Assembly (NCBI GenBank): GCA_030549775.1 | Contig: CM060177.1 | Location: forward strand, 69,847,638 to 69,911,637 | Source: Tamarix chinensis | Lineage: Eukaryota > Streptophyta > Magnoliopsida > Caryophyllales > Tamaricaceae | DNA length: 64,000 nucleotides | Reading direction: 5' to 3' | In this document: positions 23,101 through 36,105 of the stretch, piece by piece | Position numbering within the stretch: position 1 is the first letter of the stretch | Layout: the number at the start of each line of letters is the position of its first letter | Translations under genes and position numbers: made by a program | Notes under the pieces: generated by a model | The model's input: only the letters and a program-made list of their open reading frames with translations | The model's database searches: none | What the model was told of the DNA's origin: nothing

Positions 23101-23959
23101 TCTACTTTTGCATTATTTTTAGTCTAGATGAAATATGATCATTTAGTATGTCAATTATTGATTATTTTTTTGTTGTCTATTAGAAGGGGATAATATGTCA
23201 CTTGATAATTGGGACTTATACTTTATTGGTTGTGTTTCTTGATAGGAAGCAATGGTTGAATTATAGTCATATTTGATAGGTGCATATTTTAGGAAATTAT
23301 TTAGCATATCTTGATAAAACATTCTATAATTGTTATGTCAATTTAACCATTTCCTTGAGTTTCTGTATTGTCCTAGTTTTGGAGGGAAAATGAAATCATG
23401 GAAATTCAGACTAATAACAAAGGACAAGAAGCATAATGTGAGTTTTGAAAAGATATTTGAGCACAACATAATATTGTGTTAGTTCATGCAGGTTTTGGAG
23501 AAGTTGAGCGTAGTATGGAGGATTATGTGAGAAACATAAGGCTCTCATGTTAATAAACATGAACCATGATTCTCTATCAAATCTTTGATGTGTTTTAGGT
23601 AAAAGATGATAATAAGGAAATAAATATGGGGTCCCTTTATAATTTTCCTTATTATTGAAACACGTTGTATGATGATGAATAAATTGAAGAATATAGCACC
23701 CAAAGTGATGAAGACGATGAAACTTTACATGATTATGAAATTGAGTAGTGTTAGAAATATATACCTTTGTCTGATTTTGGTTATAATGTTATAAATTTAA
23801 TTCTATGTTTGTTTATTTTTATTATGAAGATGAAACTTTAAGTTTTTAATACTATTTATTTTTCTTATACTTAAATATTTTTTTATTGTATGTCCTTAAA
23901 TATTTCTAATTATCATTTGGAATATGGTATATTGAATGAAAACTTATGCTAGTTCTATT

Positions 23960-24400
23960 TTGTATATTATTAGGTTGTCATGTCATGTCTGGAAAAAGCA
24001 TCAAGCAAGAAGAAATAACTATAATAAGTTGGGAACAACTACAGGTAAATATTTCATTCTTTTTTTCTCTTATTTTATGTACTTTCATTTTCTTAGCAAT
24101 GTAAATGGTTGTCGGTCAAAATTTATTTTTAATATGTTAGTTCTTGATTTCTAAGTTGGATATGGAAACATAATTAATTAGATACTGATTCTAATTTTTA
24201 TGTTACTAGGTTTCCATTTTGTCTTTGCAAAAGACATTGAGCAAGAAGAAAGTAACTACAAGAATTCAAGGACAATTAGAGATATATTTTTCACTATTAT
24301 TTCTTTCTTGTCTTCTTTTGTTTATTTTTATTTTAGTAGTACTAAAAATGGTTGTCGATCCATATTTCTTAATAATTTTTTGTCATTTGTTTTATAAGTA
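23960..24400 (+). pseudogene. Two tandem exon-like modules, CACTA-like gene 5' part
   Basis: Segments at about 23970-24160 and 24210-24400 are diverged copies of each other. Each has a short coding-like piece ending AAAGCATCAAGCAAGAAGAA or its variant (translating as SKKK-type basic peptide), a GT-type boundary, a T-rich intron-like tract and an ATGGTTGTCGGTC-type end. A third, weaker copy of the intron end lies near 24620. They could be duplicated 5' exons of the transposon gene. No protein family recognised. Confidence 0.4.
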
Positions 24401-24699
24401 TTGAATTCATTACTTTTGAGTTGAGAAAGTATATCCAAGATCTTAGCCCATAGTTATAAAAGATGAAATGACTTTATATGAATGGACATTATATGTATAA
24501 ATGCTTCTAAGTTTCTATATGTTGTTGAAAGAACACATAGAGGCCATCAATGACCATTCCCTACACATTAGCAGCATTATCATCTTTTATTTATTTTCAA
24601 TTTTTTAATAGCATAATTAGTTGTTGGCATGTTGTTTGTAACTAATTTTTTATGTAGCTTTAAGTTGTACCGCTATTATTTCATCATTATTGTTATATT

Positions 24700-26880
24700 T
24701 TTTATGCAAGAAGTTATTGATACAAAATCTAGAATTCTAAAATGTCCAAACGGAGGACAATCAAATAAAGCAATACGACATTCTCATGGAATAAATAAAG
24801 TGATCACAATCGATCCATCCACATATTCATCAATTAAGCACAAACTATTCATGCTTATGTCACTAGAGGAAGGATCTCCAAGAGCTGAATTTTGTATATA
24901 TTATGCTTAATTATTGCATTCAGTAATCTAGGATATGAGATTATTCTAGGTCTTTATTATATTCAATTTCTTTCAATTAAGAGGGAAAGAAGAGATTAAA
25001 AAATATATGAAAACTATTAAGGAAATAGCCTTTAATAGGTGGTCCATGTTACTTAGTCGCATAGGTAAGTTTAAAACCTTATTTGTATGGTAATATATGG
25101 TCTTGTAATATGAAAATTACTGGGAAAACAACATTCAATGGTAGGATTTTATTATTTTATGTCTTTTAAGATTATTGCTAGAATTTATTATTATTTGTTT
25201 CTAATCTTTTAAGGGAAAATTCATAGACAATAATCTTCTTGCTCAAAGATTAATAGTCTAAATGGAATGATAATGCAAGATCCTTTGAGAATTCCCAATA
25301 CTGATATGTGTAAGTCATGTAATTCCATATGTTATAACTTTACTTTGCCATTTATTAACACCTTTTCCATGTTGAAAATGAATAACTTAGCTAACCTTTT
25401 ATTGTTGTTTTTAAGCAAACGATATAGTCTTGGGCATATCCAGTCCAACAATGTGTCATTTATAATAGAAGTCAATGATGGTTCATAAACTGAGCATGCA
25501 ATTTTAGGAGGCTATAAAACCACAAATAGAAGAAGATTTTGAGGTAAAATGCCCATAAATGAAAAGGGTTATGGATGTAACAAGACTAAAGTGTTAAAGA
25601 AGGCTGAGTATGTGAATGTTCATGAACACCTTCAACCAATTAGTGATTCAGCTATGTAATTGTCAGCACTTATAGGCTACTTGGCACACGATCCTCGGAA
25701 GTTGCCACTTGATTGTTGGGATTAGAGAAAGATGGATAGGAAATTTCTAGATTCAATTTGGGAGGAAGCAAAGGTGCATTCTCACAATATTTACTTTATC
25801 AGCTTTCTTATTTTTATTATATTTATTATATATCTTTTTTCTATTTTATTTTCTCCCTTTATAGATCTTTTATTATTTTCCTAAAAATCAAGAACCATAT
25901 AAGTAAGCCTTGGGTAAAATACATGAATCTTGGAGAGCTAATAGGTCTAAGTTGAAGGTGGTTCTTTTTTATGGAAAAGCACACAATCAAGTAATACATT
26001 CTAGGCTAAAGAAAATACCTGAGACCATGTGGTTAGAGATGGTAAAGTTTTGAGAATCTATTAAAGGCAAGGTAGTGATTCCTCATTTAATTATTAAAAA
26101 ATGCTATTATTATGATATTTCTATTAATTTATTTTTTTATACTAATATTTTTTCTCATAAATCATAGGAAAGAAGTAAAAGAGGGATTCACAATCATATA
26201 ATGTAAAAAATGCCTTCATATGCTGGTTCAAAGAGCTTTGCATGCATCTAAGTGGAAGAAAAGGTAGGTATATGATTAATTCATCTAGGAAATACAAAAT
26301 TTATTTTACATTGTATACTTGATATATAATTTCATATATGTGCTTTGATTAGGAAAAAAATGGGGAAAGAACCCAATGAATTGGAAATGTGGTTGAAAAC
26401 TCATGAACCAAAAAAGGGTCTAAGCTTAATGATGCTTTTGTTGCAACAAAAGTATGTTTTCAATTTATTTTGATTTTAGGTTTATATATATATATATATG
26501 CAAATCTACCTTATATATTGCCCATTAATAACCTTGATTAATACTTACAGAAAGTATTTCTAGATGAGATGACTGAACTTCTGGAAGGATCTAATGCTAA
26601 TGCTTGACGTGGAAGAAGATAGGAATGGATATACAAAACCTTTGGTCTTGGTGTAATAGTTCCACAATCCTACAAAAAAAAATGTTTTTTCAGGATAATA
26701 TATCTACAAATATCAAATATGAGTCTAAATTTGAGAGGTTGGAAAAGGATCTCCTTGAGACTAAAGACCAAGTAGGATATCTGACCGGTATAATGCGTAC
26801 ATTATTGGAGAATCAAGTAAGTTCCTCAATAAATGTTGATAATTTTTGTACATTTCTTATGCAACACATCAGTTTTTGGT
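24700..26880 (+). pseudogene. Transposase_24-type (Ptta/En/Spm) gene with introns
   Basis: Exon pieces read in order: an N-terminal part near 24715-24905 (CPNGGQSNKAIRHSHG); LPLDCWD-RKMDRKFLDSIW at about 25690-25765; ESWRANRSKLKVV then IPETMWLEMVKF at 25930-26055; ERSKRGIHNH-M and YAGSKSFA at 26168-26255; KKMGKEPNELEMWLKTHEPK at 26353-26420; and a tail from 26551. The WRxxxSxLK, MW-MVKFWES and GSKSFA blocks are hallmarks of plant Transposase_24 proteins. Convincing introns with GT and AG ends lie at 26072-26167, 26264-26352 and 26452-26550. Stops break several exons. In CACTA elements such proteins are thought to accompany the main transposase. Confidence 0.75.
26478..26500. repeat. (TA)n microsatellite
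   Basis: Short TA run inside the third intron of the transposase-like gene. Confidence 0.85.
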
Positions 26881-27841
26881 AAATCTTTTTTCTACCGCTA
26901 AAATAGTGCAAAATGAATAAGAAAGAACATTAGGGGTCACATAGTGATTAGGTTGGGTAGCTATGGTATGATTTCACTACACCATGTTGCTTATAAGATA
27001 AAAACTATGTGTTTTTATTAACTTTTTTTTCATTCTGAGTAAAAGTATTATATATATACACTAGTAATTACAATACCAATGAACCATACTTAGAGTAAAG
27101 TTAAAAAGAATAATTATATTAAATTTACAAAATAGAGTAGAAAAAAGCCCCTTTTGTGACAAACAAGCTAAATGAATTTGTATCACCAACCATAACTATC
27201 ACAATCAATAGCCATTGGCTATTACTATAAAAATTTAGACAAACAACCACCATTTTACATGTTTGATGTTACCATAGAAATAAAATAATAACACAAATAT
27301 GTGTTACCCATCCCTTACATTCCATGATTAGATAATAGTATACCTATTACTACACTACTGATTGGGTTGAGAGCTTGGCCTTAAATTTCTCATCTATTAT
27401 TTATGAATTTTCTATAATTATAGTTGAGAAGATTTATATATTATTAACATAATAACTAATAATAGAGTGTATGATATAATCAAACTTTTCATCCTACTTG
27501 TATAGGTATTAAGACTTGACTAGCTAAAATATGTTACATTTTTATCAAACATTCATACATATTGTATATGATTTCAATTATGAATATATTATGTGGCTCT
27601 CTAAATTACTGGTTTCATCTTCTCTATCTCCAACTATATAAAATATATTTTTAAGGTAATATATTATTTTTAGAAAGCTTTAAAATACCTTCATTATCTA
27701 GCCTATTGATATAAATTTAGACTAATATGATTAAGTTCAATGAAAACATGTTGATGATTATAATCAAATGGAGGATGACAAGAAAAAAAAGGATGGCACT
27801 AAAGATGAGAATGAAGTGCATTTATAAATATGCTTTTGTGA

Positions 27842-28013
27842 GTCAGCTTATAAAGATGCTCAATGCTTTTATTTGTTAGCTTATGAAGATGATCGATGTT
27901 TTTGTATATTAAATTATGAAGTTTCTCGATGCTCTTACATATATGTCAGCTAAAAAATATGCTTGATGCTTTTGTATGTCAGTGTATGAAGATTTTTTTG
28001 TATCATAGCTTAT
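27842..28013 (+). repeat. ~34-bp minisatellite, five units
   Basis: Five diverged units of about 34 bp built on GTCAGCTTATGAAGATGCTC followed by GATGCTTTTGTAT. Placed in the 3' subterminal part of the CACTA-like element, where such elements carry transposase-binding repeats; that role is inferred. Confidence 0.75.
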
Positions 28014-28248
28014 GTTACCAGTTGTATATATAGTATTATACTTACAGGACTGTTATGGCTTTAGCAGCTAAACAGCTAACTATTTTGTACTACACATTAA
28101 TAATTAAATATGGTGTAGTTAATTTTATATTAGGATAAATTTTTACTAAAGGTGAATAAATTGTTATTACAAGTGGATATTGTGGTAACAGGTAATATTA
28201 ATAAATCTTGTACATTTCGGTTGAGATTTTACTAAGATATATGTATAT

Positions 28249-28271
28249 GTGTGTGTGTGTGTGTGTGTGTG
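28249..28271 (+). repeat. (GT)n microsatellite
   Basis: GT dinucleotide run of about 11 units, directly followed by the next minisatellite. Confidence 0.9.
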
Positions 28272-28403
28272 GATAATACTTTTAGTCACATATATTTTTT
28301 TGTGGGTAATAGTCTTAGTTACAGATATTGTTGTGTACGTAATACTTTTAGTCATGGATATTATTTTGTAGTTAATACTTTTACTTATAGATATAAGTGT
28401 GGG
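28272..28403 (+). repeat. ~33-bp minisatellite, four units
   Basis: Four units starting near 28272, 28306, 28340 and 28372, each GTAATACTTTTAGTCA plus an AGATATT-TTTTGTG half. Period 32-34 bp. Likely a subterminal repeat block of the CACTA-like element, about 210 bp from its right end. Confidence 0.75.
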
Positions 28404-28739
28404 AATAAGTTTTGCTAACCGATAAATATCTGTGGGCATCATCAATTAATCCCAACAGATCATACATATTTGTTGGTACAACTTTTAAGCATAGAGTTTT
28501 TACCCTAAGTTTTTTCACCAAAAAAAATTTTCTATTGATAAAAGCTTTTACCAATAGAAAATTAGCTTTTACCAACAAATAAGGCCTTTTTTGGCACATA
28601 TCAATTTTTTTATAATGTTATGAAATGGAAAATTATGGTGTTTTATAAAAAGTGATAATGTATGATCTTAGTTTGGAACTATAATTAGTTTTGATGTAAA
28701 AATGGTTTTGAGTAAATTTAGAAAATTAAGTTTTTAGGT

Positions 28740-28870
28740 GGACCAATCAACCGGTTTGCCATTTTTGTAAAGGTTTTTGTTTAATTGAACTAATCGATTG
28801 GTTTAGGGAACTAATCGACTAGTCTGTAGAATAACTGTCTAGTTTGCTAAACAGATTGACTTAGTTGTGT
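28740..28870. repeat. Palindrome-motif array (short), inverted LTR
   Basis: Contains AATCAACCGGTTTG, TAATCGATTGGTTTAG and TAATCGACTAGTC units. It corresponds to the short array near the end of the E2 LTR. Confidence 0.7.
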
Positions 28871-30049
28871 AGATCAGTACTCTTTAACGCTCGATATTTT
28901 CTAAGAATTTTATTATATTAAAATGAAACTTAGATAATCCAACTTCAAAATTTTCTTGAGTAATTCTTAACCCTTTCTATCATTTATTTGGCTTTAGTTG
29001 CTACCTATTATAGATTTGAGAGCTTGATTTTAACCATTGAGGGGGGGATGACATCACTATTATCTTCTTCCTCCTCCTCTCTCCTCTACACACAACTAAA
29101 AGTATGCCTTAACTCTATACTCTCCCTACTCAACTAAGAGATTTGTTCCTACACTGATCTTCTATTACCTTTCTTGTGTTAGATATTTTCTAAACAAACT
29201 TAGCCTGCAATCTCAAAAAAATCACCATTTGAGATTTGAGATAGATGTCAACCCATTCTTGATAAATCCACCCATTTAGCTTAGATTTCAATAGTAAAAT
29301 TAGGGTTTACAATCTATTTCATTATCCCACTTGCTCCTTAATATATTTTTTGGTTATAAACAATGCTAATCACCTCTTCTTCTTAGTTTTCTTTTAGCCC
29401 TCGAAATATCTCAATCCTCTAGTATTTGCTCCACTTTGAGCTTAATTTCAAATTCCTCTCACTCTTCTAATCCTTTATCTAGCTCCCTCTTGTTTTTATC
29501 TTTAAGTAATAAAGAGTTAGATTTAGGAGAAATTTGAGTTTCTCTTAGTTGAATCTTCGTCTACTTTCTCTTAGGTGTGGTAAGTTTGTTTTCTTTTCTA
29601 ATTCGAGTTTTTAATGTGTTAAATTCATTCAATGATTTATGAGCTCTATTTTTTTAAAGGTTTTAGAAGTTGAAATCTTTCACCTTGAGTTTTTCCTATT
29701 TCATAGGAAACTTTTCTAAGCATTAAGGAAGTCACTCTTACCTTTGAAATATTACCTGAATAAACATGTGATGTGATGTATTATATAAATTTCAATTTTA
29801 TATTCCTACATGATATTTTGGATTCTAGTTGATGCATGTTGAATTAATTGAGAATCTTAAGAAAAAATACATGATTTTATAATAAAAAAATAAGGTTAAT
29901 TTGCCTAAGAGTGAAGCATGATTAAATTTATGAAATTTTTGAATATTAGTATTTTTTTCTATGACATATTATGGTTTAGATGTGGTAAGATTTTAGAATA
30001 TTATTTGCATGAAAATTTTCTAATATATGTTATTTAGGAGTAAATTGAT

Positions 30050-30340
30050 TAAGTAGTTAGGCCTAAGAGATCAACTGGTTCTTAAAATAGTCAACTGGTT
30101 AACCAAAACCAATCATCTAGTTGGTATATTGTAACTTTGATTACTATCTTCTTAGACCCATCAAATGGTTTGCTCAAACCAATCAACAAACCTTAGAACA
30201 GTCAACTACTATGACTAAACTGATTGATAGTTTAGAGGTAATCGTAGGGTTTGAGTAAGCTAAATCTAACAACTAGTTGGCCCTAATCAATTGACTAATT
30301 AGCCCAAATGAATTGATTAGTTTAGCTAGAGAGTGTGATT
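30050..30340. repeat. Palindrome-motif array (long), inverted LTR
   Basis: About eight motif copies (for example GATCAACTGGTTCTT and GTCAACTGGTTAACC). Same role and spacing as 10830-11165 in the E2 LTR. Confidence 0.65.
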
Positions 30341-31024
30341 TTGATCTTTTGGACTTGATATGTTTTGAGACTATGCTCAATACTAATATATGATTCTATA
30401 ATGATGGAAATATTTTTTGGAATGGATTAACTAACCTAATGAATGGATTAAATGGATCATAATTCATGGCATTCTCAATAAGTTCTTAGGAAGGCTTTAA
30501 TCAAAAAACCTAATTAATTTGGATACTTCGCCTAAAATGGATTATCATGATGGATTGATTAATATAGTTTAAGCACTGATGCAAATCCCACCACATGGTT
30601 GGGGGATAAAAAAATTGTTAGGATAGATTGGGTGTTTGGATGTATTACTCAGATATTTTATAGGTCTTGTATGATCACATAACCTTGAAAAATAACACAC
30701 TAATCACTTAAAATGGAAGATGCTAGAGTTGTATATGGGTCTAGGTTATATGATCCTTGATTATCTGCATAGGATTAGTCTTCCTTCAAATTTTTATTGG
30801 TTGCTTTAGGCGGGACTCTAGTAAATTCCAATGACTTACTTTAGACACTGATTATGTACTAGAGAGTATCACTACTAATGGACCTAGTCACCTAGGTGGG
30901 CTTGGCTTTAGCTAGACATTATGTTAATCAGTGGTTACTTAGCTTTGATAGGAATTTATTTCCTTTGGTTTGGACAGGCTTCCATTTTTATATGAGAAAT
31001 AGGGTGTTACATAGTCTATCACTC

Positions 31025-31059
<35 letters not shown>
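31025..31059. repeat. (AAT)n microsatellite
   Basis: About 11 AAT units just after the LTR end at 31011. Confidence 0.9.
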
Positions 31060-31950
31060 GGATGTTAATATATAAAAAAGAAAAAGAAAGGGAAAGAGAA
31101 ATAACAAATTATTAATAAAAGATTTAATGAATTATGTAATCTTGGAAAATAAACCTAAGGGAAAACTATGTGAATGGAAGGTAGAAACCCTAATAGTCAT
31201 CTAAATAAATTGCTTAGTAAATTTTATGTTGTTATCTATGATGTTTATGCTATGTTGATAAGCATGCTAAATCTTGAATCATTTGAGTCGTATATGGTAT
31301 AAATTTATGGTGCATTATATAACCATGATAAAGCATGTGTATCTAATTATATGGCATAATCATGATATATGTTTAATATGATATCCATATTATGCTAGGA
31401 ATTTGTATGCTTGTGACTCTAGGTGAGGAGGTAACTTGGCTTATTCAGTATGAAGTACACTAATATGCCTATTTGTATGGTCACCTGCTCATTCCCATGA
31501 ATAGAGGACCATGTGCAGGTTTTTGGGGATGGCTAGTAGTGAACCAACCTATTTTGGGATTGGGGCTTGAGATCATGGATATAGAGAATTTGTTTTTTGG
31601 TCCTTAATCAACTAGCATTGGAACTATGTCCTACATTTGTTTTCTACCATTATATTTCTATATTTCAGTTTAACCTATATTCATGTATTTGAATATTTCA
31701 AGAAATATAGAGATATTTTTCTATAATTGTTTTCCTTAATTATCTATATATAGTGTTTCTTACGCACTCTACTTTTGTTTTCATTGGTTTAGTTTCACAA
31801 CCTTGTATCTAACATGGGACAAGTGGCTGATGCCTACTCTATGTTAAGTGTGGCGGTAGCACCCCATTTTTCTTATGTAAGTTTAGTATTTTTCTGCTTT
31901 TGCAATGTTTAAAAGAAAATTTTTCAGTAGTGAAAAATGGGCATGTTACA
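31060..31950 (+). repeat. Inverted LTR fragment (first ~0.9 kb of a TGTAACA-type LTR)
   Basis: The reverse complement opens TGTAACATGCCC (ending at 31950), has a TACCGCCACACTTA block about 100 bp in, as in the LTR at 49451, and the hairpin box at 31479-31510. Only the PBS-proximal portion is present. No gene. Confidence 0.65.
31479..31510 (+). other. LTR hairpin box, inverted copy
   Basis: In the orientation used for the other LTRs it reads TTCAT-GGGA-ATGAG inside a GGTCCT/AGGTGACC outer stem, 440 nt from the LTR end, with a CATACTGAATAAGCC tail. Confidence 0.4.
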
Positions 31951-32129
31951 CTCTGGTGTGCCGCAATGCCCTAGTAAGGCACTAGTCTACTTTATAGATG
32001 ACATATAGGCCCTATAGGTGATATCAAAACTTAAGGATTAGTTAATCAATGTTGGAGGATATTGTATTGCTTATGTGAGCAAGTATAACCAAGCATACTA
32101 TAGTGCTCCTAGGTTCTAAAGTTAAGAGT
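31951..32129. other. Unassigned target sequence
   Basis: A stretch of 180 bp that continues at 35475 beyond a solo LTR. Its first part (CTCTGGTGTGCCGCAATGCC) resembles no feature I can name. No gene. Confidence 0.4.
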
Positions 32130-32134
32130 ATTAT

Positions 32135-35100
32135 TGTAATACCCCCAAATTAGAACCAGAAAATTTTATCTTAAAAATAATGTAGAAGCATTTGTAAAAG
32201 CAAAATTCAAAAATATTACTACTACATCAACCATCAAAGAAGTGTTATCATCACCTAACCCTTACATGATGTAAGGTAAAATGGAACAATCGTGAAATAA
32301 TTCATACTCGACTAATAATACTACAATTCTAAAATAATAATAGTGAGAACGATGTTATAAATAAAAGAGATAGTTTACAAATCCAAATACAAGAATCAAA
32401 TTCAATAATTTAAATAACTAGAAAGAACCAAAAACATCCCAACATAGTGAAAAAAAGTATATTTAATTGGATAGCCTAACTCTTAACTACAAGGGAATGT
32501 GACTCTTAAATTCCCAAGAAATGGTTAGTTGCTAGCCTATGGTATCATCCTGAACATACTATAGCTAAGAATCATATCCCTACAAATATTCCTCTACTCA
32601 CTAGACTAGAAGCCGGATCATTATAATAACCATGCAAATGTAGTATTAGTATGGTAAAGTACTGATAAAATAAATTACGTAAAATATAGTAAAGCCTCAT
32701 GCGACACATTGAAGTCATATAATAGCATGGTGATAAGCATACTAATATAAAATATGACTCAAGCTTATGGTATTAACATAACAAGTCATACTTGCATGGA
32801 ATCATCGAAGAATAATAATATAGTAAATGCACCAGAACCACTCCATGTAAACCTTATTATAAATCATCCATTTGTGGCCATATAATTTTAAATTATTTGG
32901 ATAATCTATTCAACCACACCTAGTTTTCCACTATGAAAAAAAGTCATCATAGTATACATACATGATGTAATACTAAACCCACCACATGAGGTCAAGATAC
33001 ATTGAATTTTCTTTGGGGATACAACACCCACCACACATCAAGTGCACCTACTACATAAGGGGGGCTTAGATTGAGATACCTCACCTATACCCACCACACC
33101 TTAAATGACTCCATCGTGAGGTATAAATGTTAGGATAACACCCCCCTAAACAATAGATAATACGAAGTGCCATGGACTTGTACTGAGATACCTCACCCAC
33201 CCAAATTGGATACTAATGTCACACCAACCTACCACTATATAATCCTATACCTCAAAGATATGCACATGCCTATACTAACTACAACCCGATAGAGAAAGAA
33301 ATAGGTACTAATTGAAAATATAAAACACAAGGTTACCTGCCCACTAACTCCAGCCTAACTAGCCAAAGAATTGGAGAAAAATTCTCAAACAAAATCTTAA
33401 TTTATTAACTTTTAATTACCAAGTGATATCACAAATCACAACTTAATTCCAATAATATCTAAATTATGTGTTTCCAAGTGATAACACCAAACACATTACA
33501 ATATATATAAGCTACCAATTGATTGCTTAGTGATGGCACCAAACTTAACCAATTCAAGGCCTAAATATCATAATTTTGATATATATTAATTATAGGGTAA
33601 ACATGGTTGAAATTATGATTAAAATGTTGTAATTACATGGAAATATTAATATGGGAGGCCTAAAGAGAGAACAATAATTAACAACAAACATGAAAAAGTA
33701 CAAGCGAGCTAGTTGATTGATCCTTAGGACCTATCAATTGGTCTAGTAGTACCAACCTAAATAGAAAATAAAACCAGTAGACCAATCAGTTGGTTGGTCC
33801 CACTAATTGAATATTCATAGAAAACTTATCGATGGGTTTGACTAAATTGATTCATGAGTCTAAGTAAATGCCAGACTACTCTAGTCATAAGGGAACCAAT
33901 CGATGGGTTTGGTAAACCAATTAGCTTCTCATATGAACCACTCAACTAGTTCATTGAACTGAATGACTAATCTCGAAAGTAGCCAATCAAAATCCCCAAT
34001 TCATGTAACTTTTCACACAACTATTTGATTAGTCTAAGAAACTAATCAACTAGTCTAGGTAAAACCGTACCCAGACCCACGATCCACAAGCGAAAATTTT
34101 ATCCAGCTTGACCATATTAGTCCTATTATACTTCTATGACATAAACCACACAAAACTACATGTTTCACACATAGAATCATATAGATGTATGGTAATATGA
34201 GCATTAAAAAAATCATGTTCAAAACTACGAAAATCATGCATAATATTAGGGAACCCAAAACATGATTAAATTTTAAAAAGGAACACAACCATAAGCTCAA
34301 ATCCTAGAATATAATTAACTCATTCTTAACATAGAAACATACCAAGAATATGGAACCATAATAAGAAAAAAAAAGATATTACTTATATTAAATATAATAA
34401 TTCCTTACCTTTAAGTAATTCTTCTAGCACAAAATACTTCTAACTTGATGGTTTTCTACTAGAACCTCAATTCATAAGAAAATAAAAAATAAAAATCATT
34501 ATAAACCCTTTTTAAAAATTAATAAAAACAAAATCATAAGAAGAAGGAGAAGAAAAATGGCATAACACAACCTTTTCTTAGAATTAAAACCAAAAACCAC
34601 ATGCCTTTAATCTTTCTCGAAACTTTAACCCTTCATTTCTTAAGAGAAACAAAGTAGAGCTAAAAATAACATGAGGAGAAGAAATAAGAGATAATAATTT
34701 CCATTAAAGGATAGGGAATAATAGGCAAACCTCTATTTTATAAGTAGTGAAGAAAAGAGAGTAAAAGTGGAGAATGCCCAACACGTTGAAAATTTTCATA
34801 GAGGAAAAGGAGAGAAGTAGCAAATGAAAATGGTAAGGAGTGAATTGGATAAAAAAATGGGGTGTATGGAAGGAAGTGATGGTCCACATACCCAAGTGGG
34901 AAAGATAGAATTCTCAGTGAGGTTGAGTGTGGGCAACCTAAAGTGTGAAGAGATAACACGTTGTGGTAAGGGGTAAAGTGTGACTAGGAAGAGGCATGGC
35001 AGAGGTTTAGTAGGTTAGGGGAGTGGCGTGGAAATTAAAACATGTATCCATGGCTTCTAGAAGAGGAGGGAAAGTGAGGGAGAAGAGAGAATGTGGGATG

Positions 35101-35469
35101 TGGTTCAAAAAGTTTTTCTGGGAAAATTTAGCTAAATAAAATCATATAGTGATCTAAATAATATAAAAATAATCTCAATGCACCAATATAAACATTAGAA
35201 GAATATTAAAATCAAAATTAGAAAAACGATCTAAAATTGCAAGACAATAAGTTAATCATTTCGAGAAAACCAATTGAGTAGTTTATTAGGAAATAAAATT
35301 GTCAGTCCTAGATTATATAGGACAATCATTTATACAAACTAGCCAATCAACGTAGCTAAAAGTCATAGATTTATTAAAATTTCAAGCCATTTCCTAAACC
35401 AAGACTCATTTATCTTATATCAACATAATTTTAAATATAATTTGAAGAATTATAATATTGGGTTTTACA
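32135..35469 (-). repeat. Solo LTR, 3.3 kb, with target duplication
   Basis: Starts TGTAATACCCCC and ends GGGTTTTACA; flanks are ATTAT (32130-32134) and ATTGT (35470-35474), a 5-bp duplication with one change. Same family and nearly the same length as 59541-62902. Inside: repeated GATACC...CACCCACCACAC units (about 32960-33200), a two-part palindrome-motif array (33700-34060; 35240-35350), and a purine-rich block (34500-35100). No coding sequence; frames at 34055-34300 and 34704-34959 are shadows of the purine-rich block. Confidence 0.8.
33700..34060. repeat. Palindrome-motif array (long)
   Basis: About ten units such as GAACCAATCGATGGGTTTGG and CAATCAGTTGGTTGG, 25-40 nt apart. Confidence 0.7.
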
Positions 35470-35474
35470 ATTGT

Positions 35475-36105
35475 ACCACCTTCGGGCACCACTATGATCA
35501 AGTGTACCTCAATATCCCTGGGTTGATTATATCACCTTTAGTAAGTTAATTAATAAAGAAGTATGTTTTTATGACCTTGGTCATATTATATTTTGGTAGC
35601 TATCTCAGTGCCCTACCTCTAGTATGTGGAATGTTTTTGAATTATTGGTTTGGTATTTAACTTAGTGCCTTACTTTGATTTTGGGATTGAACCTAATCCT
35701 TAAGTGTATACACCCACTATAGGATACTTTTGATAGCTATAAAATATCCCCTATGGTTTTAATGATTACTGGAAAAATTATTTGTAGACTCTTTGGTTTT
35801 AATGATTAGTAAGAGCATTGAGTGTAGATTGAGCTTACTTATTATGCTAAGCCTTAATGTCTGCAAGTGTTTAATATGATTAATCACAACATTAAAAATA
35901 TTAAAAACTTTCAATGTGCCTAAAAAAGTACAAAACCTTAATCACATATGATATAGCATATAGCATGTAACACTATCTCAACATTGTACATATAACATTC
36001 ATTAAGGTATTAAGCACATCATTATAATTCCTAAAGATAACTTAGGGCTTAATTAATCAAAAACAGAAATCGTATTTGAGTTTGAAATTGAGAAATAAGG
36101 TCATA
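35475..36105. repeat. Inverted minisatellite-bearing LTR remnant
   Basis: 35575-35700 resembles the reverse complement of the 49-bp units at 45953-46190 (TTGGTAGCTATCTCAGTGCC matches the complement of GGCATTGAGGCAACTATCG). It is therefore part of an inverted LTR of that family. The rest is unassigned AT-rich sequence. No gene. Confidence 0.5.

Larger units (their letters stand above)
23101..28614 (+). mobile_element. CACTA (En/Spm)-like DNA transposon, decayed
   Basis: Assigned from the Transposase_24-type gene inside (24700-26880), three minisatellites at the right end, and a worn terminal ATTTTTTTATAATG at about 28600-28614 where CACTA elements end in TTTTTCTTGTAGTG. GGCCTTTTTT just inside it also fits. 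The left terminus (CACTACAAGAAA type) is not found, so the left limit is arbitrary. No second gene (the large TNP2-type transposase) was recognised. The right end abuts an inverted LTR fragment. Confidence 0.55.
28615..31011 (+). repeat. Inverted E2-family LTR, left end truncated
   Basis: The reverse complement follows the E2 LTR: 28640-28700 matches the complement of 12500-12600 (shared TTTGGAACTATAATT), both palindrome-motif arrays are present (28740-28870 and 30050-30340), and it ends AGGGTGTTACA at 31011. The first ~20 bp of the LTR are missing at the CACTA junction. No PBS or PPT beside it, so it is solo or orphaned. No gene. Confidence 0.7.

Noticed and set aside
26965..27360. CACTAC strings as CACTA termini
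   Set aside because: Two CACTACACC/CACTACTG strings occur but neither has the AAGAAA continuation or a matching inverted partner.
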